From Lepidurus packardi (Eukaryota; Arthropoda; Branchiopoda; Notostraca; Triopsidae): a stretch of DNA of 64,000 bases. The notes beneath the pieces were generated by a model, which saw only the letters and a program-made list of their open reading frames with translations, had not been told where the DNA came from and made no database searches. Positions 39,128 to 51,800 of this stretch are shown piece after piece (the stretch's first letter is position 1; every line of letters begins with the position of its first letter). The stretch covers positions 1,550,001 to 1,614,000 of the forward strand of contig JAKZAN010000004.1 of assembly GCA_023053545.1 (NCBI GenBank). The letters run 5' to 3'. The position numbers were made by a program, and so were the translations under genes.

Positions 39128-39385
39128 ATTTAAGAGGGTCAAGTTAGTTAGGAGTCTATGAAAATACACTACGAAACTTTTTATCGTACTACGCTCACTT
39201 CGAGAACGAAAACTCAACGGCGGAATGAGAAGGCAAGGCAGAACGCGCGCGAAATTAACTATCGATATATGTGAGACTATCGAAAAGAGCCGTATTGCTT
39301 CCGCTAATCCGATTTATAACGTTGCCATGTCAACAGCTAAAAGCGTCTTTTTAATATTTTCTTCACAACAAAGTCCAACCCAAGT
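39128..39385. promoter_or_regulatory. Bidirectional SMC3-like / DYNLT promoter with E2F and DRE motifs
   Basis: 258 bp separate the two divergent start codons. GCGCGAAA (39247-39254; TTTCGCGC on the other strand) is a perfect E2F consensus. Six bases further, TATCGATA (39260-39267) is the exact 8-bp palindrome known in Drosophila as the DRE, bound by DREF. A partial DRE (ctatcgaaa) follows near 39278. In flies this pairing is typical of replication and proliferation genes. Motifs are seen; function is inferred. Confidence 0.7.
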
Positions 39386-39986
39386 ATGGATCTAGATAAA
39401 GACGACAATCAATCAGAGGACGTAAATAAAGCGAACATTAATTATCACAAAAACGTCTCATGCAATTTTGTATTTAGAGTCAATTCGTGGTAGATGAAGT
39501 TAGCGCAATAATCAAAGATGCAGTGGAGACAGTTATCGGGGGCAATGCTTACCAACATTCCAAAGTGACGCAATGGACCTCAGCAATTATGGATTCCTGC
39601 CTGGCTGCCTTAGTCAAACTCCAAAAGCCTTTTAAATACATAGGTAAATTTATACGTCTTGCTTAAAACGTTCATGTTCGCAGTCGCGTTCATCTTTCGT
39701 AAACGTGCAAAGGTTAAATCACAACAATGAAATTTGACATGTACCGCCCAAGTTTTCAAATTAATCTCTTGAAGTACTCAACACTTGATTAACCAATACT
39801 TACAGTTGAAATAAACGTTTGTCTTTTTATCTTATAGTGACATGCGTGATAGTCCAGAAAAATGGAGCAGGTCTTCACACAGCTAGTTCTTGTTTCTGGG
39901 ACAACAACACTGACGGCAGCTGCACATTACGTTGGGAAAACAAGACCATGTACTGTATCGTTTCTGTTTTCGGATTATCTATTTAA
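39386..39986 (+). CDS. Dynlt: Tctex-type dynein light chain (DYNLT family)
   Basis: Three exons, 39386-39421, 39478-39643 and 39838-39986, in consistent phase, give 116 aa, close to the usual 113 aa. After a short acidic N-terminus the protein follows the family closely: [19 protein letters not shown], then [48 protein letters not shown], and the end [16 protein letters not shown]. These dimers attach to the dynein intermediate chain and link cargo to cytoplasmic dynein. It shares a short divergent promoter with the SMC3-like gene. A candidate ATTAAA poly(A) signal lies near 40107. Confidence 0.95.
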
Positions 39987-40420
39987 AGCCCTCGCCTCCC
40001 CCCCAGCTTTTATAACGCATTTCCCCCCATCGGCTTTATTGGCAAAAAAATTTGCGGAAAAAAGATTTGCTCTTCAGTTGTGAAAGTCTCATTCTAATCC
40101 ACATGTATTAAATACACGACTAATCTCGTACTTCACCCTTCCGTCTTCGTTTAAGTGATTCGCGTGTATTCCGAAGCCACGAAGTATGTGAACTCGCGTT
40201 CAAGACTAGATGCCAAAGAATGCAAATTTGATTTCAACAGCCATAGCAAAATTTAAAGTTTAATTCCACATTCTTGCCTTCGGACCCTTTAAAGACAAGC
40301 ACACACACATGACGAGTCCTTCTAAGGGGATTGGACAGTAAAAAAAAAAGATACACACACACAAAACAAGCTTTAAAGTTTTTTCTCTTTTCTTAAAATC
40401 TTTCCATCCTGGAGAGTGTT
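39987..40420. other. Convergent 3' UTRs of the DYNLT and CEP97-like genes
   Basis: 434 bp between the two stop codons. It holds a C-rich patch (near 39998), short CA microsatellites (near 40300-40312 and 40353-40365) and an A tract. No other coding evidence. Confidence 0.5.
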
Positions 40421-43400
40421 TCATGAAGATGATTTTTCTGCAGTCTCGGTGACGGAAGTGAGCAAGTTTTGGGCCAATTCCAAAGCAAAGTGTTTTACTT
40501 CCGAAGGAGCCTGAGGTGATGATGAAACTGCATGTTTCGTCAGTTCTTGAGTGACCTGTGATAAAGCTAGGCTAGTGGGACGTTTGGTTGTACTGGAACA
40601 GTCGCAAGAAGACGTTTGTCCTACCCACAGCATAATTTTCTGCAAAGCTTGTGTTAACTGCTGCACTTGAGTCTGTAACGACTGACAAGTCTCTGCCAAG
40701 CGCTCGATCGCAGGCGAATTTTCCCCTGTCTGCATGGTTGTTACCTTTAAATTCAAAATATTTATATTTGAATTAGTTCCGCGGCAATGCGCCAAAAAAG
40801 TAGATTAAAAAATGGCCAACAATTGTTTACTTGGCTTGTTAATTGCTTAACCATCTCTTCCTGCTCTATACGCAACTTCCGTTCTTTTTCTAAATCCTGT
40901 TTGGTAGCTTCCAATGTTGCACTCAACTCCCTAGAAAAAAAAACTAAATTATTTTAAAAGAAAATAATTTAAAACTATTTACATTTAAGACTCCTATCGC
41001 CTAGCTTTCCTCTCTGAATGAATCAAGAATGAGTCACAAATGAAAAGCAGCAACAATGAAAGGTACGAGATGCAGAAACACTCTTTCGTGAAAAATACAA
41101 ATAAGTTTTAAGAAAAGTATTGACAGTAATGTAGCTAATACGCACAAAGAAGGGCAAGAGAGTTTTAGTTGTCTTATTTTTCCCATAATTAATTTGAAGA
41201 AAGCAAAATTAGGTTTACTCCTACGCGGAAAAAAACAGAATCGTTCAGTGGAATGAAATGAAAACTATCTTCGCCTACCAATTATTACAAACTACGTCTT
41301 AAGAAATACTACACGCAAGTTGAGTTCAGTAGATGCCACTTATTGTGACCGCTGGTTACTAGATTAGCCGCTTTATGGAATCAAATTTTAAAGGAACGAT
41401 TCAAAATGATAAAATTCGTAGCATTTTAGTCGGTTATTAGAATCATTTTGAAAAGAATCTTCACAGTAAAGTAACGGAACTACAGTAGTGATTGCGACAT
41501 GGACTTTACATATTGACCAATGACATTGTTTTTACGTCGTTTTGACCAATCCTGTCATTTCCAAACTACTACTACGCTTAGAGGGGAAATTCCTTCTAAA
41601 CTCCCCAGTCAGTTAAATCAGCAGGTTATTCAATTGAACGGACAGTTCCTTTTTGACTAGGAAAATTATAAGGGATATCGTGTTGAAAACCCTATCGAAG
41701 CGTAGAAGTAGGCTTCAAAGTCTCAGTATTAGTTGTGTTTTAGACGTGTGGTTATATTGAAATGGCGACGAACAAAAAAAGAGTTGAATTAAATGTAAAA
41801 GAGAAGTGGCGCCTCATTGGAATTTACGACTTAAGTTAAATTTAAAAGATTTGCCACAAAGGGAAGCGGCCGTTAAGATAGGAATGCAACAATTAATTTG
41901 AATTTTCTAGAACTACTTAAAAGGAACTACTAGAAAAGGGAAACTGAATAATAATTGCAAGCTGCTCTCCAAGCCATTGTCAGATTACAGCAAATTCTCC
42001 TTTATATAAAAAAAAAAATAAAAAAAAAATGAAAAAACTCACCGTATGTGTCCTTCTGTTCGAGATTGCCGGATTTCGCGTTTAGCTTCTTGTACTTCGC
42101 CGTTCAAATTCCTCGTCTGGTACCCTCTCCAGTACTTCTGTATGGTCACCGCCGCCTTTTCCTCGGGCAAGCGTAATTGTTTGGGCTTATTTTGACTTTG
42201 TGTGTGCAAACTTCCAGGTACTTTCTTTGCAGTGGGTAGTTTTGAGCCTACTTTGGGTTTCACTAACCCATTAGCCAGCGTTTTCTTGGCGCTGGCCATC
42301 GGTATTCCATTCGTCTGTTGAGAAATTTCGCTGTCTTCGCTCCCCGTCGTATCGTCATCCGTATGGTTGAGTGGAAACTGCGGAATTCGTTTACGCCGCG
42401 CTGGGGGAGAAGGAGTCTGTTTAGGGCCGGGCCCTACGTTCAGGTATGTGGCCGATACAGACATGATTAAAGGCTCTGGGGGTTTCCTAGCCGCCATGGG
42501 GATCCTCGGTGCTGTTTTTTTGTCTTCTTCTTTGGGGCCGTTGGATAAGACGCCGTTGTTTATTTTGCCTCGACAGATACTGGAAACGCTGGCCACTTTC
42601 GTAACCGTGTTTGTGAGCAAAAAGGAGTCGGATTGGCGCCAAACGTTGGGCTGTTCGTTGGGTTCGAGGGCAAAAAGTTGTGCGTCCAAACTTTGGGACA
42701 TGAATTCCGGCATCGGCTGAGAGAAAATATCTTCACTGGGGGAAATGCAGCCGTCTTCAATAGTGAGATCAATTTCGGGTACCGTTACGGGAGGAATCGC
42801 GTAGGTTTGGGACAAGGACGGAAACAATTCGCTGTCTAGAGCCTTCTCAAACGTCCTGGAGTTTACTAACGCTTTATTAGCTTCCATATTAAAGCTCCCT
42901 GTTGCTTTTGGAGGCGGAGTTTTCTCTGTCTCAAGATTCGTGGATTTGCGATTGCGAAATGAGCCTTGAAATCAACAATTTGGACGTGACAAAGGCAAGG
43001 TGCAATTACTTTCTGATATTATTTTATTTTTTAAAGGTTTTTCATTACCTAAAGTTGATGGTGCACTTTTACGTATCGGCGTTCGTCGTTTCAGGGCCGG
43101 AGAAGCAGCACTGAGTACACGAGACGTGTCAAACTGATTAGATTCAACCGCCAGAACTGCTTGCTGATGCTGGCGAGCGGCGTTTAAGATCTTGTTTAAC
43201 TTTTCCTCTTCGGTTTTCTTTTTTTCGTCCTTTCGATCTTCGCCAATTGACGCGTAAAAGGATCCAGCCAGCGATAAAGACTGGAGGTATTCCAGTAACG
43301 CTGGGTGCTCGCCAACTTTAAACTGACGTCCTTTACCTTGCGAATACAGCCACTCAGCCTTTAAACTATAAAAGATAATTAAAACACAATTAAAAATTGA

Positions 43401-44667
43401 TTTTATAGAAGATAGTTATTAATATAATAAAATAACTGTTAATTTCTTTCAATACAATTGCACATTTCATTAAAAACGTCCAAATATCACTAAAAAAACC
43501 CTAAATTTCATAAGAAAGCTCAGGTTGGATATTAGTTTTACCTTTCTTTGGGTTGCACTATCGAATCATCCATTATTTTTAAGCCCAGCAGCCAATTAAG
43601 GACATAAGGTCGGTAATCATAGGAGCTAAACAAGAAATTAAAATTAATTATAAGAATGCATAATCATTAATAAAATGAATGCCAAGGAAACTTACGTGAA
43701 ACCAACAACGCAGGAGTTTCCCATTAGAGAAAACTGCTCCAAAGCAGTGAGATGAGCGAGTCGCGACAACTCATTTAAATCAGAGATGAGGTTATCAGCC
43801 AACGTCAGGCACGTAATACTGGACGGCAAATATCGTTCACAAAATTGCAAAGTTTTTATGCGGTTTGAATGAAGGTTTAGTTTCTAGTCAATAAGGTGTT
43901 AGTGTAAAAAGTTAAAAGAAAAAAGTTAAATAAATCGAAAGATTTTTTTTTTTACTTTTAGATTCTTTAGGAAAGAGAGATCAAGAATGACGGGAATCAT
44001 GTTTTCGGACAAGTCCAAAACTTCCAAGTTTACATTGCTATTTAAGTGCTCAATACTCTGAAAAGAAAAAAAAAATGAATAAATTTACTTTTAATAAAGT
44101 TACATTTTTTATACTTATATTTATTTATTTATTCTTCTACTTATAGAGGCTTACTTTAATATTGTTTCCAGACAAGTTCAAGGAGGTTAAATGCACCAAA
44201 TCACGTAGTCCTTCGATGGAAACAATGCTATTATGGGATAAGTTGAGTATTCTGAGACTATAAAGGCGTGCTACTCCATACATTCGCAGCAACTGGTTGT
44301 GAGAGGCAGAAAGCTGAGCAGGGAAAAAGAATACATAACTTTTATTAATAAAGTTCGAATCGATTTCCTGTAATAAGAACGTTTTCTACCTTCTGCAGGC
44401 TGCAATACGTTTCTACATTATCTAAGCGCGGAAGCTCATTATGATCGAGCAAGAGTGTAGAAAAGTGTAATTGATTGGCTTGCACAGGGTCAATCTTCTT
44501 CAGTCTTTTCCTCGTTAAGTCCAGAATCTCCACTGTCTCTTCCCCTGGAAAATAATAATAATAACAATAATAATAAGTCAAACACTCAAAATTAGGAAGC
44601 CCTAAAAAACAAAATTTACAAAATTTGAAGCGAAACAAATAGGAATAAACTTACCACAAGAAGCCAT
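40421..44667 (-). CDS. CEP97: CEP97-like centrosomal LRR-IQ protein
   Basis: Ten exons (5' to 3'): 44667-44655, 44544-44390, 44313-44155, 44057-43956, 43883-43696, 43625-43542, 43365-43049, 42898-42043, 40930-40831, 40744-40421; 2298 bp, 765 aa. The N-terminus is a leucine-rich-repeat domain (about residues 5-205; [44 protein letters not shown]), then an LRR-cap segment with [14 protein letters not shown] and [18 protein letters not shown], both strong CEP97 signatures. An IQ motif ([15 protein letters not shown]) is near residue 590, followed by a coiled coil and a Ser-rich tail. CEP97 with CP110 caps centrioles and restrains cilium formation. At the 856-bp exon, a second acceptor six bases upstream (aaag before caacag) would add two residues. 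Human CEP97 is somewhat longer. Confidence 0.93.
41327..41573. repeat. Partial copy of the 35-kb MITE, inverted
   Basis: Starts CAGTAGATGCCACTTATTG and continues similar to the reverse complement of 35600-35876. The other half is missing and there is no TA at the outer end. Lies in the large CEP97-like intron (40931-42042). Confidence 0.8.
41762..41900 (+). pseudogene. Decayed pogo/Tigger transposase N-terminus
   Basis: An ATG opens [20 protein letters not shown] and, after a stop and frame change, [13 protein letters not shown]. Together these resemble the first HTH of a CENP-B/pogo DNA-binding domain. The rest of the transposase is absent. It is antisense to the host gene, within its largest intron. 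Confidence 0.6.
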
Positions 44668-47600
44668 GCTGAAAAAAAGTGTTTGAATCACAAGCAACCA
44701 CTTCAAGTTCAAGTTACAAGCGCTTTATTTTCATCTGGTTTAGCATTATTCTCCACTTTTTGATGGCGCCGTCGCCGACCCAAATAACGTCCCAAAATAG
44801 AGGAACGACGTAGTAAGTAGTGGCGTACTACTCTGGACACCATAGGCTTCTCTCCAAACTATATTAAGACAAACCTTCAACAAACGCCCACGCCATCTTA
44901 CAACCTAGGCTGTAAGCGTTGACTCATTAGCGTTTTCTAATTGCAGCGCCAAAAAAACGGGTCAAAACTTCAATGAAAATAGAACCAAGAGCCCACTGAA
45001 AAACTCTTTAGCTTATATTTATAAATAAAAATACTATATGGCTGACAACACACACGTGTTTTTATTCAGCATAGTTTTTATTGTTATGTAACTGTTGCCT
45101 GTTACTAATCAAGGAAGTAAGCACTAACCATGGTAGAGGGCATGTTTTTAAGCCCTGGAAGGGAAACTTACAATAAGCCACGACATGACTCGTCCTTGAC
45201 GTCACAAGCCAAATTATGTAGTCAAATGATGATTTAAATTCGTTAAGATACAAAAACTCATCAATAGTAAATAGATTAAACCCTAAGTTGAACAGTTCTC
45301 TTCATTTCTGTATATCAACGTGAATAGGAAACAGCGCTTCAACTCTTCCTATATTGAAACTGTTCATGAAAGGACCCAATATAGGTTTGCTTTGAATGCT
45401 AGCTGCTACTGTATTCATGATCATATACGAAGGGGAGTAGAGGGGGAAGGGGCAGTGTAGCCAACCAAGTACTGGACCCAATATGTTCGTCCAGGGTATC
45501 TTTTTTCTTTATTTTTACATTCTTGTTGGGAAAAGGGGAAAAGAAGCGCAGACGCGGTGCCTCTATCACACAGAATCCACTTTGTTGAAAACCGGCTCCA
45601 ATTAAAAAACCCCCCAACGAATTACACAAAAAGGAAAAACCAAACTACTACTAATATTCCAGAATTGTTAAAAAAAAAATAAGGAAGAAATAGGCGGGTA
45701 AAGAGTTACTCTAAACTCTATTGCTATGGACTGAACGGAAAAGGAAAAGCGTAATCAAAATGCTACAAAAAAACGGTTTTCGCTCCATTTCCCCACAAAA
45801 CTCCGCACGACAACAAGGTTGGGCAAAAAAAAAATGGGGTAACTTTTCTTTTTTTCTTTTTACGACCCTAACAAAAATTTTTAACATTTTTTCACTTTCA
45901 CTTCCCGAAAAGTATTTTTAACACAAATGATTTGCCCAATTCAAAACTGGGAAATAAACACCGGTCAAGTTTTCTTCTTTTTTTTTTACAATTTTCTTTT
46001 TTTTCGAACACCGAAATTCGTTGCTGGGGCTCGGTTTTTTTATCATAAGGGAAAACGGGTTCGCAAAAAAAGAAAAAAAAATCACATGATTTTCTCAGCA
46101 AACTCCCCCCCACAAAACATTATGAACACATTGGCATTGGTGAGAACATAAAAATCAATTTTGGGGGGAACCGGTTGGGCTGCAGCTATGCTGGAAAAAA
46201 CAAGCTACAAATCACCCTTATTGTCTGCCAAAAAAAAAATCATTATGTAGTGATTTCAGAAACCAATTGCAAGGAAGTGCCAATCCAAACCTTTCCCGCC
46301 CCTATACACGAAAAAAAAATTCACTACGGTTTAAAAAAAAAATAGCCACAAAAAGCGTAGGAGGGAAGTTAAAGAAAAAAACTACAACACAGGCAAAAAA
46401 TGGAAATCGCATACATGGACACCAAAAAAAAAATAGAAGCCTGTTTTTTGTAAAGATAACAAAAGAAAGAACTGAAAGGTCATTAAAAAATGGCAAAGAG
46501 ACACGAAATGAATAAAAAAAAAAGCCTCATTTTTCCCCGATTTGGACAGGCGGTATGCAACCTCACCCAAAAAGAAGGGGAAAAATTTGACATCGGTAAT
46601 TCCAATTCACAAGGCCAAAATCCAAGTCCGGGGTCTGTTTGCATGGTTCGGGAGATCAGTTTCAACTTTGTGGTTTTTTTTCCTTTCTTTTTGACTCAAC
46701 TTTGTTACTATTATTGGTGAGAAAAGATTCCAACAGTGCCAAAAAGTTGTGTTGGGGTTTCTGTTGACGGCAATTTTTCCTTATTGGTTGTTAATAATAA
46801 TAATTATTATTACTATTTTTTAAAAGGTGGCAATAGCGATCTTGTATGATGTTGTGGTATGGAGGAGAGCGATCGATCCTCTAGAAAATTGATTCCTCTA
46901 TAGAAGAGAAGACGGTTCCATGAAAAAAAAAAACTTCATAATTTTGAAGCTAAAAAAACTACAAAAATATAAAAAAAAATGAAATTTGTTCGCTAAAAAA
47001 AGCATGCCGGCAGAGGAGGCGGGAACTGGGAAGTTTTCTTTTTGGAAAAAATAATGAAAAAGCTAACGGTAATTGAATTTTCCTTCTTATTTTTCACAAA
47101 AAAAGAAAAAAATCGGGGGGCCTTACGGGAAAAAAAGAGAAGATTACGATCTTCCTTGCCTTTCTTTTTTGTTTGTTTGCAAAAAACTTGGACGGAAGTT
47201 CAGGCTGTTTTTCGCAAGCATCTGATGCTCTACAACCTGTTTTTTCAACAGTAATAAGTTTCGACCAACCCAAATCGCTTGCCATGGGAACTATTAAGAA
47301 ATGTGCCAAAAAATAAATTCAAAAATTCTTGCTTCTTTTTTTCCGCGTCATTTAAATCTTTGGAGGGAGTATAACCATAGAAATCATTTCCCCGCGCGCA
47401 AAAAAATAAATAAATAAATCGAAAAATTATTTCCATTTTGAATTTTAAATTTAGGTTGTTTTGCAGTTCGTTCTGTTCAGTCCGAATTTGTTTAGCAGTT
47501 ACTAAGCGGGTCCAAAACATTCAGATGAAACATAAAATGTTGCATTTGAATTTTTGTTTCTTGGGGGGAAGGAACTAAGCCACGCCTTTTTGGGCTTGTC

Positions 47601-48850
47601 TCTGTCTTTCCGACTTTCCAAAAACGCTCCAACACAAAAGTTTTTCGGTTTGTTTTGTTTGAAAAAAAAAATATTTGTAGAAATTTTTTTTTTAAAGAAA
47701 AAAAGGAGAAACCCCAAAGAAAAAGAAATAGGAAAATATAAATAAGATAAATCACACAACGGGGGAGGAAGGGGTAATCAGAGAAAACTGTCAAAAAGCA
47801 AAAATGTGTGCACTTGGTGCCATACAGAGCAGTCTAGCATCGAGAAACAAGATGGCGGGGAAAAGCTTGGCTCCTCTCCCCGCGTTTCCAGGAAACAGGG
47901 GGGACCAGGGCCTCTTCTCCCCCTTCATAAAGCGCTTGGCGCCAAAAAACTTTCGCCCCCCACAACAAATACCGCCCAATTTCTTTTTTCTCTTTCTCTA
48001 TCTCTCATAAGATCACTCGACGCGTTCACAGTCTTCTTGGTCTTCATGTACGCACTCACGCACTACCGGTTTCGTTTCCATTAAACCCTTTTCGCCCAAG
48101 GGTCCATGGGTTTCACACCTTTGCCGTTCGCTTCCAAGTTTTTTTTTTGCTTTTCACAAATCCAGGTCACACATTTTAGCACCTCATACATCGAAGATTT
48201 GCTCGCCAATGGACAATACGAATAAATTTTCAATACTAAAAAAATCCAATAGAGGCCAAGAAAATTCCTAGAAAAATCGGGAGGGGAAAGGGGGGAAAGG
48301 AAATTAATGTCCACGACAAAAGATTCTTTAAGAAACGAAAAATAATCAGAAACGAAAAGGGAAAAGACAAGGTTGAGGCGGGGAATTCTGCGGCTGCGCA
48401 AAGCAACTGAAATAGAAACAGAAAAAACAGTAAAAAAATAGAGCTTCCCAAGATGCAAATCAATCACTGATTTTTATAAAGGTTTAGTTTTTGAACCCCC
48501 GTCTTCTTCAGCTTCTCCATTTCTCTCTTCAACTTGGCAATCGTTTGTACTGTCTTTTGCAAAAATTGACGATTTTTCTCTTCTTATTCTTCTTCAGGTT
48601 TCTTTTGTTTCTTGTTTGCCACTTGAAGAGGGGAACTTTTTCTCTGATTTTTTTCCTTAGGAAAGGCGAAAAGGAGGGACTTCCATCACACGCGCGACCA
48701 CTTTGTCTCCCAGTTTTTTCTTTTTTTTTTATACTTGCAAACCTTTTTTTGCAGTCGAAAATAAAAAATGGATAACTCCAATCGATAGGAAGAGGCATGT
48801 TTGCGTTGAGTTCTCAAAAAAAGAAGGAGCAGGAGGGGAGAGATGAGAGG
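44668..48850. other. Homopolymer-rich noncoding region upstream of CEP97-like gene, downstream of Syp
   Basis: About 4.2 kb with no supported gene. From about 45600 to 48800 it is full of A and T runs of 7-10 bases on both strands and G or C runs. The many Lys- or Phe-rich open frames it yields are composition artefacts. Part of 48480-48850 is presumably the 3' UTR of the SYNCRIP-like gene; how far that UTR extends cannot be told from sequence. Confidence 0.5.
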
Positions 48851-51800
48851 TCAATTCCACGCGGGGCCATAGGAATCTTGGTACCAAACAGTTTCCGAAA
48901 CGGCGGCAGAAGACGTGGTACTGGAAGGCTGCTGTGTGGCTGCTGCTCCTGCTCCTGAAGGCTCCGTTGAACTCCAATGACTCAATCCTTCTCGGCTACT
49001 CGCCCTGCCGCCCGTCTGAGCTACAATCGCCGCATTTGAAGTCCCCCCTCTCGTCCCCCTCTCCCTGCCACAGGAAGTTGACCGCCTCCCTTCATACAAT
49101 TGAGGATCTGGAAACAATAAGAAAAATCTCATTTTAATAAGGATAAAGAACAACCCCCGAACCCTTACAAAAGTCAAGTCAACGTTATTAGTATCCTTCA
49201 TAAGTGACTGCTTTGCAAAATGTTTGAGTACGTCATGAATATGGCACGGCGTGGCTTATGAGGCCTGCTACCATGTAGTACATATACATTTGCGTGTTTT
49301 GGGTTGTAAAAACGATCCTTATTGAAAATCGAATTTCAATGAAGACGCGTTTCTTGCGTTATACGTACGGGAAATAGACCTTAGTACCATCTCACGTCGA
49401 TAAGGGCGATTTTCCTACGTATTAAGTGTTGAAAACTCGTCCTTAGTAGCACCAAACTGCAGTAAGGACGAATTTCCGTATTTTTCAGATGAAGGAAACA
49501 GACGTTAATAACATCAAACAGCGATTTGATGTTTTATCAAAAGAAATAGTTCTTAATGCCCAAAACACAACCAGTTATCGCCCTTAATGACATCTTATGT
49601 ATGCAAGGGCGATATTCCTACATTTCACTGTCGAAACTCGACCTTAGTAGAAACCAAACTTCAATAGGGGCGACTTCCCTATTTTTAAGTGTTGGAATAT
49701 CGACCTTAGTAACACCAAACTGCTGTAAGGACGGGTTTACTTTGTTTTAGATTAGCAAATAGACCCTAATAGCATCATACGGCGACTAGGACGAAATTCC
49801 TACGTACTAACAAACGAAATCGTCCTTAATGTATCTAAACCCCAACCAGTTATCGCCACTATTGACATGTTATGTCGATAAGAGTAATATTCCTAGGTTT
49901 AACTGTCGAAACTCGACCTTAGTAGAAACCAATAGGGACGACTTTCCTATGTTTAAGTGTTCAAAAGTCGACCTTAGTAACACCAAACTGCAATAAGGAC
50001 GACTTGCCTATGTTTTAGATAAAGCAAGTAGACCTTAATAACACCAAAAAAGCGATAAGGACGAAACCCTATGCTTTAAGAAAAGAAATTGTTCTTGAAC
50101 CTCCAAATCCCAAGCAGGTCATCGCTATTATTCACGTATTATGTCGACAAGGGCGATATTCCTATGTTTAACTGCTGAAAGCAGACCCTAATAGCATCAA
50201 ACTGCGATTAGGGCGGAATCCTACGTTTTAACACTAGAAAGTCTTCTTAATATCCAATTGAAACTGTTCTTGCGTAATTTTTGTAAAAATAAAACTGACC
50301 CTAGATTGACTACTGACCTTTAAACTACGAGACATAAAACGGGCAAAATAAACAAAATATATTAAAAATTAGGATTACCGTTTTCATCTGGAGAATCGTC
50401 TCTGGCCCCGCCCATTGCCACGTGGCGGGAACCCATGGCCGTGACTCTGCTTCCACGATGGCCCTGCCCCCCTCCCTTCCATGACCCCGCTCTTGTGACC
50501 CCACGCCACGCCCCCGCTTGAGGGCCCGTACTCGTCCCCCCAACGGACCCTCGGCCCCCACGTGTTCCCGCCGGTCGCTCCCCACGAGTACTCTAAATCA
50601 TAGTAGAAAAAAAAAAAAATAAATAAAAATAATAATAAAAAAAAAATCCGCTCAAATGTAACAAGTACAACAAGCGGAGCCGTTATGTAAGCTTTGAAAC
50701 AAAACCAAATCGAAGAAAAGAAATACATGACAGCGGAATTTCCCGGCAGACTTGCATAACGGCTTTAGCCAAATTGATCGATGAATCAAATGAAATGATG
50801 CAAATGCAATTAAATGATCGCTTAAATTTGTACCAAAAAAAGAGGTAGTACCGTGATCGACGGACGGCCGGTTCTGCCTCGACCTCCACTGACCCCGCCA
50901 CTGCCTCCTCCCCCTCCAGCGTTGTAATAGTAATCGTCATAAGCGTAATAGCCATTGTTGTAATACGGGTCCGAGTACCCGCCTCGGTACGTACCGTAGC
51001 CGTACGCTTCATACTCATAGTCTAACAATGAAAGCCAGCCATAACCAAAAAAAAAATGTTTAAGTTAGTTATAGTGAGCAACATTTCAATTTTTGCCCCA
51101 CCCCCCAAACCCGATTTTGTTTTTTCTTCCTTGCAAACATGCCGGGAAACGACTGCCATTCGCTTTTTAAGAAAAACAAGAGTGAAACGCATTTCCAGGA
51201 AAATTAAAACCTTACCATAGTCGCCGCGTCCAAAAGGCTGCCGAATTCCTCCACGTCCCCCACCTCCACTAGCACCACCCCCACCCCCACCTCCCCCTCC
51301 TCGAATAGGCAGTAAAGGCATCAATCTATAACGGAATAGAAGACTTTTCATTAACAAATGTATCAAAGATTTTAAAAAACCCAATGAACGGGAGGTTTCC
51401 GAAATAGGTGATAAACAGGAAAAACGCCCATTCAAACCACACTCCAATTATTTCAATCTTTAGTGATAATCCGGCACTAACGAGCAATTAGCCGCCAAAA
51501 TCACGAGTCGAGATTTTGAACGGTTTTTGTAGATATTCGCAATGCTAGGCCTGTGGCATCTTCAGACGAAAAGGATGATTTTCCTATGTTCCACTGTTGA
51601 AAACTAGACCTTAGTAACAATTTGAGATGATAAGGTCGATTCCTATGCTTCAGTAAGGAAAAGAAGACCTTACTGACATTTTAAGATGACAAGGCGAATT
51701 TCTTCGCATTCTTAGGCTGGTCAAATGATCTTTTATACTGAAAAGCATGTTTCACTAAAGACGAATTTAATGTTACAAGTAGAGAAAACAGCTTTTAGTA

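Noticed and set aside
45721..48798. Numerous Lys- or Phe-rich frames on both strands
   Set aside because: Created by A and T homopolymer runs; no family resemblance.
50325..50585. Alternative reading of the Syp RGG exon in other frames
   Set aside because: The exon is open in all three frames because it is GC-rich; splice phases from the previous exon select the frame beginning STRGERPAG.
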